A stretch of 64,000 nucleotides of DNA from Dioscorea cayenensis subsp. rotundata. Its lineage: Eukaryota > Streptophyta > Magnoliopsida > Dioscoreales > Dioscoreaceae. The notes beneath the pieces were generated by a model. It did not search any database. It saw only the letters and a program-made list of their open reading frames with translations, and was not told the origin of the DNA. A program made the translations under genes and the position numbers. The stretch is taken from the NCBI RefSeq assembly GCF_009730915.1, contig NC_052473.1, forward strand, positions 18,000,100 to 18,064,099, in the 5' to 3' direction. This document shows positions 56,003 through 64,000 of the stretch, piece after piece; position 1 is the stretch's first letter, and each line of letters begins with the position of its first letter.

Positions 56003-57534
56003 CGTCGCTTGTCACTACTACTCAGCATCGATCCCGCGAGAGAAGAAGAACGACCACGCGCGAATGGATCAAATGCCTCGAGATTCGCGTTACTTCCTAA
56101 TCTCTAGAAAGAGATCAAACGGTGGGATCTTATTGTTTGTTTTGTTTTTGTCTGTACTTATCCACTTAACAGTGGATGTGGTGTTACTTGTTTTTTTTTC
56201 CAATAAATTATGGTTTATATATATATATATTTTTATAATAATAATAAATAAATAAATCTTGATAAATTCGTGGTTTTATTTCTTTTATAAAAAAATAAAT
56301 AAATTAAGTATTTAAGAATTATGTTTATTAATAAAATTATGGTTTATTCATTTTTTTAAAAAAAATTAAAAATTATAGATATAATTAAAATAAATTCACC
56401 TCAATATTTATTAAAAATAGAATTAGCATTGATCTTAGGCTTTAGAATTATTTTCGAAATTTAAAGTTATAAATATGTCTTTCAGTTCTTATGTTGGTCA
56501 GCTGGCTGAGCTACTGTTGCAATTAGTTAGATTTTTTTAGTGCAAACAATTTTTTTGGGAGATTGAAAACATAACTATGGATAATTTTAGGTGTGTGTAT
56601 TAATCATTTATATTTTAAACCAAAATTTATAAAATAAATTATTTCTATCGTAAGTTATCTGTCACTTGTGGGGACGTAGTATTACAAGTGCATTACATGT
56701 TAATGATTTCTTAGAATATATTGAATGTATGCTTTCGGATGATAATATATATATTAACAAAATGAATGGGTATTATGGAATAAATGTCTCAATGAGAGGA
56801 GAGAGATGATCTCATGGATTCCATTCTGAGATTGTTACAATGGAATCAAGATGTGATCATCCTAACCCACTGGATTACCTCAATTTAATAATTTTTAAAA
56901 TAAATGGCACTCAATCTTTTTTAAAGTAATTACCAATCTATTTCTATATTATATAATTAAAAAATTATAAAATTTATAAACCCAAAAATAAAATTATTTT
57001 TCATAAAAAGAATTTGTTAGTCGACGAGTGAAACCCGTTGACATAATAAAATAATAATAAAATTATTACTTTAAATAATAGATAAATTATGACTTTTTTT
57101 AAGAAAAATCAATAAATATAAAACAAAAAACAAAGCCCAAACAAAAGTAAAAATCCTAAATACAAAAGAAACAAATTATTTAATCGTTTTGATTTTGTAG
57201 ATCATGTGCTATAAAATCCAGGTTATGTATTCTTTGCTCTTGCCTTATGAGATAATTTAAGTTTTGCATCATGCACTATACTTATCCACTTCTATAAATG
57301 TATAAAGTCTAATTTTCTTTTTCATCAAGGATTACAGAATTAAAACTATATATATATATATATATATAGATATATATATGTAACACATGGATTAGAAATT
57401 TGATTAGATGAAGATAAATCCCAAATTGAAATTAAAAAAAAAAAAAATTCCAATATTTCCCATAAAAACAGGCACAATAGTACCAGAAAAACCAAGCTCC
57501 CTCCCATCCAAGCTATAGCTTGCTCAAAGTTAAG
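56003..57534. other. Junction region between units A and B
   Basis: From the 5' side of CBS-PPR copy A (CG-containing leader, 56003-56130) through AT-rich spacer to the 5' side of F-box copy B. 56270-57480 corresponds to 47125-48500 of unit A. (AT)n tracts at 56218-56230 and 57347-57377. No other gene seen. Confidence 0.6.
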
Positions 57535-58792
57535 ATGATGAAGAAAAAGAAGCTTTTATCCAAGAAATCAACAAGTGTTCTCAAGGTTATTACAACGATA
57601 ATGAAGAAGAAGAAGCAGCTTCATACAAGCAATAAACCTGGAAAAAAGAAAAGTGTCATTAATGAAGACATAGTAACAGAAATCCTTCTGAAGCTGCCAG
57701 CAAAATCAATCTTCAAGTTCAAGTGCGTCTCCAAAACATGGCTCAAAGTCATAACTGATCCCTGGTTTGCCAAATTTTTATAAATCCTCCAATGGTCCTC
57801 CAGTTCTCGCAGGTTTTTTCCATGCAGATGACAACTATGACTTGACCTTTAATCCTGTTAATCACCGTCTCAAGTCACCATCATTGAACCATGTCCATAT
57901 CAATCTGCAAAGCATATCTACCATGCCTTATTCCAATGGATTCTTGATTTTGTGTACAGATGGAAAGAAAATTGTCTACAACCCGGTCACCAGAAGAAGA
58001 TTAGTGATACCAAAAATGAGAGAAAAACAAGATGAGTGCCATGCATTTGGCCTGATACATGAAAAAGACAATCATATCAAAGCAGTATTTGCTTACAAGC
58101 TTGAAACAGGCGACATACAAATGGCATTACATATTTATGGGCTTATATACCACAATAAAATAGTGCCCATTGATGAGTTGCAGAAGCGCTGCCCAGGTTT
58201 TCGTGTCAAATGGGGATGTAGGACAAAGCAGATTGAATTCAGGGTATATTGTAGCAAGAAGAATGAGTGGAATTGTAATAAATTGGTGAGTAAGTTCCCA
58301 AGATATGTGTGTTTCGAACCGGAACAGAAGGCTGGTATCTCGATCGGAGGCAATTTGTATTGGATGACACTGGACGGAGCGGTGCTCAGCTATAACAGTG
58401 AGAGTGAAGCAGCGGAGTTGATCAGTGAACCGGTGGTGGGCGCAGGATTACAGGCAAAGTCTATACATTGCAGTGCCAATGGAACTCTTGTGTATTGCGC
58501 AATGGAGAGATTGACAGAAGAGGTGGTGATATGGGAGCTTAGTGACCGGAAAAGATGGGTTGCTAAGGAGAGGGTGAAGTTGCATGGTCCGGAGAAACTT
58601 CCGACCAGTAAAGATTTTGTATGTTTGTCGTGAAATGCAGGCAGTGTTCGTGCAGACACGCAAAGCGGTGTACAGGTTTGGTGTAAGTGAGAAGAAGTTG
58701 GAGCTGATTTGTGATCTTACATTGAATTGTGATCAGGTGACTCCTTATCTGATGTCTCCATGGCCTGCAGCTTTAAATGGAGATGAAGCATG

Positions 58793-58831
<39 letters not shown>

Positions 58832-58898
58832 TGAGAACAAAAGCAGTAAATCAAACACTAGGTGCTTCATTCAATACCGCAAGATTCATGAGTACTAA
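57535..58898 (+). pseudogene. F-box protein, copy B, with two single-base frameshifts
   Basis: A paralogue of copy A with an extended Lys-rich N-terminus. The first ATG is 57535 and the F-box is well preserved (INEDIVTEILLKLPAKSIFK, CVSKTWLKVITDPWFAKF). The frame is lost after DPWFAKF: CCAAATTTTTATAAA has one T more than copy A's pattern, and reading resumes at YKSSNGPPVLAG. A second +1 step near 58608-58614 (AGTAAAGATTTTG) separates HGPEKLPTSK from ILYVCREMQ. Corrected length would be 453 residues. The Ser run is longer than in copy A (about 12 against 7 codons). Apart from the two insertions the frame is clean, so a consensus error or a very young pseudogene are both possible. As written, the product would stop just after the F-box at 57783. 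Confidence 0.85.
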
Positions 58899-59169
58899 TG
58901 TAAATGTGGAACAGCAAGAATAACAGTTAAGTTGGGTTTTGTTTTCTAGACTTTGTTAGACCATTTTATTACCGCAATCTGAAACTTAAGATATATTATC
59001 TACTCTCAATGTGCATTGCTTGTGTTCTGTTACATAAATAGCATGATAGATCATCAGCCTACAGAGGCCGATCAGAAGGAATGGAATGTGTGAATCTTTT
59101 TGTTAGTTTGTGATGATTTGACCTTGTCTAATTTGTTGCATCAGCAGATGATTTGTGGAAATTGTCTTA

Positions 59170-62100
59170 CAATGTTTGGAAAGCAGGAATTGTGAGCTGG
59201 AACAGCTTGTCATGGGTGAAAGTTCCGACTGGGCTCAAGCTTGAACTGTAGGTGGTTTTGTAGATGATGTTGCTGTTTTTGACAATGATGAACATTTTGT
59301 ACTTTTTCTCTAAGAGTAGATCGATCACACGGCCAATGGATGTTGATATGGTTAGACAAGGTGGCACTCCTCTCATCATGGTTGAAAGAGGCGCATCCCA
59401 TTCATAACATCCAGCATTACTATCTACAAAGTAAGACATAGATACCATATAAATCATCTATCTCATCATAAATCGCACCCTGAATGTAAAACCATGGCCA
59501 CCAAAATTAATCGCATAAATAAATGACTACATTAGAGGGGGTTAAAACATCTATAGAGAATCCCGGTTCAATGATTTGGTTTGGAAGTCCTTAAAATTAG
59601 TCATTTGCTTTCATGGTGATCCTAGGAGAACCTTTTTATGTTTTCTATATGTTTGACCAACACCACAAATCACAAAGATATATGATGCTAATGTGAATTT
59701 TGCACTAGGAGTATAATCATGGTATTGCCTAGAAGAAACTAGCAAATGCACTAGGACATGGAAACAAGTAGAAAGACTATAGAGGGAAGAGATGAAGTAG
59801 AGAGAATTATTACTATATGGTGATATTGACTTGCCATTTTACATTCATCACAGTGGAGAATTCCAACACAGCTGCCTCAGTCATCTATAACAGGAACTAC
59901 AGAATCTCTGAAGCAACGCATGACCACCTTTTTCAATGCCAGGCTAGAAGGCAATGGATTAGATTCCTCAAAAGAAGTCAAGTACTTTTCAATTGGATCG
60001 TCTAATGTAACCTGAAAATAGAAGAATTAATCACCAGTCAACTTCTGAAAAATTGGAAAGAGAGAAGTAACCAATAGATGGGAAATTAGGAGATCAAAAC
60101 CTGAGGAAGGATGTATGGAGTAAACGATGACTGGTGAATCCAGATAAAATCTCCGCTTTAATAACAGCCTGCAACACAATGATGAATGATATCATGACCA
60201 TAATAGTTAAATAAATAAACAATTATAACTTTCCACAAATCCACTCATTTGTCTATAGGCCTTGTAAAATCAAGGTCTTGCATCACTCATGAACTTAGTT
60301 ATTGGCCTTAAACAAGGTCCCAAATGACTGGAGAGAGCATGGATTACCATCTAATTGTCAATCTAATTTACTATGAATTAAGCAGGAATACACTGCTTCA
60401 AATGTTTTTGTTCCTGCAGCTGCTCAGCTAGTTTTTTATTTTGCCTAGTTCCAATTTAACATCCCCTCCGCCAATTTCATTAATTAAGATGATAGCATAT
60501 AAAACAGATATGAAAAGGAGCATTAAACAAGCATTGTCAAGAAAGCTAATGAGGCATAAACAAAGGGGAAGTAACAAATCAAAGGAAACATGATCAAACC
60601 GCCATCCGTTTGACTGTTCAATGAATGGATTTCCAAAATTTTCTAGCTGGATAAACCACAAGAGAACATGAAATTCGCAAGGTCACAATCTTTCTTGACA
60701 AAAATAAAAGATTCATATAATTCATCATTATTGTTCATGTTGCACATAGTAAATTACTTATTAAAAACAGATATATATATATATATATATATATACCATT
60801 CCACCTCTGCTGTTCCAGGAAAGACCATTTCTTTTTTGGATAATATCTAAAAGATTTTTTTCCGAAACATCAACATGTTAAGAAACAACCACAATTACAA
60901 AACAATCATCAACAAGAAACCTATGTGTGAAACCATAAATTAGTATATGGCAAGTATGCCAATGATCATCCAAGATCATAAACATGATAACGGAATTGCA
61001 TACAGTCTGTTTTCTGATTGAAAATTAAAATTAAGTAGGATGGAAAGATTTAAGTTAAGATCTTTGGGCACTATTAAATTATTTGATGCTAGACACTGCT
61101 AAAATTATAACCATATGTTTTTAATAGTGATCACTAAAACGTAAATAAGATTTTCAAGGATAGAAGCTTCAATATAGTCATGCTTATACTTGCAGGGTAA
61201 AGATAGGCCATGTTAATGAGTGATCACATCAAGCTTCCGCATAAGTACCTTTAGTAAAGTAGTGTAAGTAACAACATCAGAAAGAATTCATTGCTGTTAG
61301 CTTTTTGAGCTTCCTCCTGCATAAAGATATATTTATGATTCATGATCCATTTGCTTTTCTGTGCCAAAGTAGAATAAATCACATAAGTTAAATGGCCTTC
61401 CAAATACTTTTTCAAGACCTTCATTTCTGTGATCAACTGAAATGCAGCATCTAGATCTCCAGATTTCACACATGCAAAAACCAATGTATTATAAGTCACT
61501 TTATCAGGCTTCAACGCTTGGCGTAAGATCTCATCTCTTATAGTTAATGCACCTTGAGGGGAATCAGTCTTCAAGAACCACTGAGAAAATTATACATCTG
61601 TAACATTTTAAATCAAACACAGAAGTCTTGTAAACTATCTCATCATTGCAGGTGATAATATAGTAAATAGACTTATTGGCCTCTGGGTCTGAGGAAGCAG
61701 AATAACCTTTATCAGTAGGTTGTATAGCAAGACTTGGTCTTCTTTTTTTAGCACAACTTGGTAATGTGCTACAAGGCCATTGGCATGGCACATATCCCCT
61801 ACCATTAAAATATGTTAGAAGAGGAAAATCCAGGAAAAATGTGACAAATTTCAAAATTCAGGATGAATCAAAACTTTCTTTTTAGGGAATGCAGATAAAA
61901 GATTTCTTGGAAAAACAGACGGACAAAGAAGAAGCTCTTCTTTAAGGAAAATTCAAAGATATGCTTAACCTAGCTTAAATTTGCATACCTCTAGCTTTAA
62001 ATTGTTTAGTAAATGTGATAGGCCAATTTCATTCTTTATATTATATCTTTAATTTGAAATGCGCAATGAGATTGATGCCTGACAAAAGGTTCCTTGGACA

Positions 62101-62215
62101 GACACTGACAAGGAAGTGCAGTTTGCCATTGAATTCTCGATGCAAATATGAGATGTTTTAAGCAACATATTTCCTTGAAAATCATAAAATATTCTGTACA
62201 TGAAGTTTATATATG

Positions 62216-62252
<37 letters not shown>

Positions 62253-63723
62253 TTCTGTAGATGAAACATAGGTTTTGCATATAATCACAAGATTTATATT
62301 TCTGTAGATGAACCATAGGTTTTGCATATAATCACAAGAAATCACTGCTTTTATTCCACCATAACAGAAATATAAAATGGTCAATATACCACAATAAGAA
62401 GAGTAGATTATCATCAGAATAACAGAAAAGAAAAAAGATGCATCCGATATAGCAATAAATCAATAAGGTCACCACTGCATCTCAGACCATTTAATAGACC
62501 ATATATAAGTCGGGGTGATAATTTAGGGCTTCCCAGAGCTGTACCATTTTCCAGAGACTCGAGAATATGGAATGCTTCATCAATTCTTCAAGCCTCGCCT
62601 CAACCCTTTCAATATCAATAGAAGGATGTTTCATCAGAAAGCAGCATTGCTCTTGATGGGCAAAGAAGTTGCAGATAATGCGATCAACAAATCAGGATTA
62701 TCTTTCCCTGCAAACATTATGATGACAGGATGCCCAAAGCTAATGATCAAGAATCAAAGTGAACAGTCTTACAGTTTCCCCAATAATAATATAAACAACC
62801 AAATTTCCATTTTTCATGTCATTGCACTCTTCTTTGAAAATGATATATTAAATTTACTTGTCCATATTAAATTTATATATATATATCACTGTTTGAGAAG
62901 AACCCATGTATAATTTACTTAAACAAAGATGTTGTCACTCATTCCCCTTTTTTTTTCCTCCAAACAATTTAACATTCAAACCTCCATACCATAACCTTAA
63001 ATGCAAAACACAAAGGACATATGCTTGTTGTCTCCTCCAATTATTCAAATAAAAAAAAGAAGGTTTAATTACTTTACAGGTCACTCTAATTATGTACTTT
63101 TATATCTTTTTAGTCATTCTAATATTTTTAGGTACAATTAAGTCCTCATATTTGGTCAAGTTGGGTCGATTTAGTCCAAGGCAATATTTTTAGGTACAAT
63201 TCAGTCTTTGCAATTTACACTTGGCCATTTACACCGCGTTACACCACAACTCGCAGGCTTAAACATTTCCTCAAAGACTCGAATAGAAGACTCAATGTCT
63301 CAGCCATGAACACATGTTTCCATGACAGCGTTCATCACAGCAGTACTCAACTTCCCACACCTCTTCTTCACTTTCTCTATTTCCCTCAAAATCTAGAGAA
63401 AAATCAAAATCACTGAGGAATCGAAAATGGATAAATCAGGGGAGAACAAAGAGATTTAACACCTGCCGCAGCTGTCTCCTTCGAGTGAGCTCGATGACCC
63501 GAGATGTGAGCCTCCTAAAATTGAGATCCTGCGGCGACGGCGACAGCGACGGCGACGACTTCGAGGGGGGTTTGAGGCTGCGGAGAGGGGAATGTGAGGC
63601 ATGAGGACCACGGGAGCGAGTGGTGCTGGTACTTCCAGGGCGAAGGGAGAAGGAATTCAAGAGGATTTCTAGGGTTTGGAGAAGAGAATGGGATTGGGAA
63701 CAGGGATGAAACCCTAGCACCAT
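59170..63723 (-). pseudogene. CBS-PPR copy B, decayed
   Basis: Exons matching copy A are found at 63723-63463 (exon 1, intact), 63393-63245 (exon 2, with CGA changed to TGA and its end replaced by an insertion), ~62606-62485 (exon 3, two in-frame TGA and a truncated end), ~61795-61705 (exon 4), ~61575-61420 (exon 5, open), ~61318-61250 (exon 6, one base lost in TTCTTTCTGATG), ~60875-60797 (exon 9), ~60170-60100 (exon 10, one base lost), ~60008-59834 (exon 11, whose donor is GC instead of GT) and ~59408-59190 (exon 12, lacking the 11 bases that hold the acceptor in copy A). Exons 7 and 8 are gone. Stops, deletions and insertions of mixed kinds show a true pseudogene, not assembly noise. A truncated transcript from exon 1 remains possible. 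Confidence 0.92.
63058..63238. mobile_element. Insertion replacing the end of pseudogene exon 2
   Basis: Between TTTAATTACTTTACAGGTCA and the point where homology to copy A resumes (ACACCACAACT.GCAGGCTTA, about 63241) lies ~180 bp with no counterpart in unit A. It carries a direct repeat (AATATTTTTAGGTACAATTA at 63120-63139, AATATTTTTAGGTACAATTC at 63183-63202). Its words TCACTCTAATTATG and TTTAGTCC.AGG resemble small plant DNA elements, but the ends are not defined. Confidence 0.55.
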
Positions 63724-63874
63724 CTTCGCTTGTCACTGCTACGTGTGCGCGCGAACGCGCGAACGGATAAAGACTTTATATAGTAGATCATATGCCTTGA
63801 GATTCGGGTTCTTTCCTGATCTCTATGGAGAGATCAAACGATGGAAAAAAGCATCTTATATATATATAAGTTTC

Positions 63875-64000
63875 ATGTGAATATTTCTGCTATTTTATTT
63901 AATTATTTTCATATTTTTTTTAATGGAAAATTGTATTTAAGAATTGTATGTAATTGAAATAAAATCACCCGGATATTTATAAAATATGAAATCAGTATTG
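63875..64000. repeat. Apparent start of a third duplication unit
   Basis: The last bases contain GAATATTTCTGCTATTTTATTTAATTATTTTC and then AAATAAAATCACC.GGATATTTAT..AAATATGAAATCAGTATTG, matching the beginnings of unit A (about 47130-47290) and unit B (about 56385-56440) in order. The array therefore probably continues to the right of the window. Confidence 0.6.

Larger units (their letters stand above)
47125..56260. repeat. Segmental duplication unit A
   Basis: Unit A carries the intact F-box gene and the intact CBS-PPR gene. Its flanks and introns align with unit B (about 56270-63870): for example CATTACATGTTAATGATTTC upstream of both F-box genes, TGTGCATTGCTTGTGTTC between the gene pairs, and GATTTCTTGGAA in the CBS-PPR introns. 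Unit A has extra sequence at ~47500-47930 and 51785-53300 relative to unit B. Confidence 0.9.
56270..63870. repeat. Segmental duplication unit B
   Basis: Same gene order and orientation as unit A but ~1.5 kb shorter, mainly through loss of the CBS-PPR exon 7-8 region (unit A 51785-53300 joined at about 60895 here). Substitutions are spread through coding and intron sequence alike, suggesting relaxed constraint in this unit. Confidence 0.9.

Overview
The window is plant nuclear DNA, from a flowering plant. It is strongly AT-rich, its genes are split by GT-AG introns, and every recognisable product belongs to a plant family: an Aux/IAA protein, a rearranged DRM methyltransferase, PLS-type PPR proteins, a VQ-free DUF761 protein and F-box proteins. 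One single-exon gene with very GC-rich third positions (25845-26474) beside low-GC genes would fit a non-grass monocot, but I cannot place the species.

Layout from left to right: the 5' part of a spliceosomal SmF gene (minus); a non-canonical Aux/IAA gene resembling IAA33 (minus); a DRM2-type de novo DNA methyltransferase gene (plus, eight exons); a mitochondrial PPR gene (plus, no introns). Then comes a gene-poor stretch of about 10 kb full of small transposons, including a 332-bp TRIM-like element, two fold-back elements, a SINE and a 773-bp GC-rich palindrome with Mutator-like target-site duplications. This is followed by a GC-rich single-exon gene of unknown function (minus), a GT31 galactosyltransferase-like gene (plus), an orphan housekeeping-type promoter near 34.8 kb, more repeats, a BCS1/ASD-type AAA-ATPase gene (plus) and a DUF761 gene (minus).

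From about 47.1 kb onward the window is a tandem segmental duplication. Unit A holds an intact F-box gene (plus) facing an intact 12-exon CBS-domain/PPR gene (minus). Unit B repeats the same convergent pair in decayed form: the F-box copy carries two single-base frameshifts, and the CBS-PPR copy has stops, lost exons and an insertion. The last ~120 bases look like the start of a third unit, so the array probably continues.

Six single-base frameshifts interrupt otherwise well-conserved coding sequence in four genes (DRM2, GT31, AAA-ATPase twice, F-box copy B twice). All six are insertions of one base. Either these genes are recent pseudogenes or, more likely for the single-copy ones, the assembly carries consensus errors. 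I found no tRNA or rRNA gene, no CRISPR array and no clearly new molecular system. The most unusual items are the CBS-PPR/F-box array, the GC-rich palindrome and the shared frameshift pattern.
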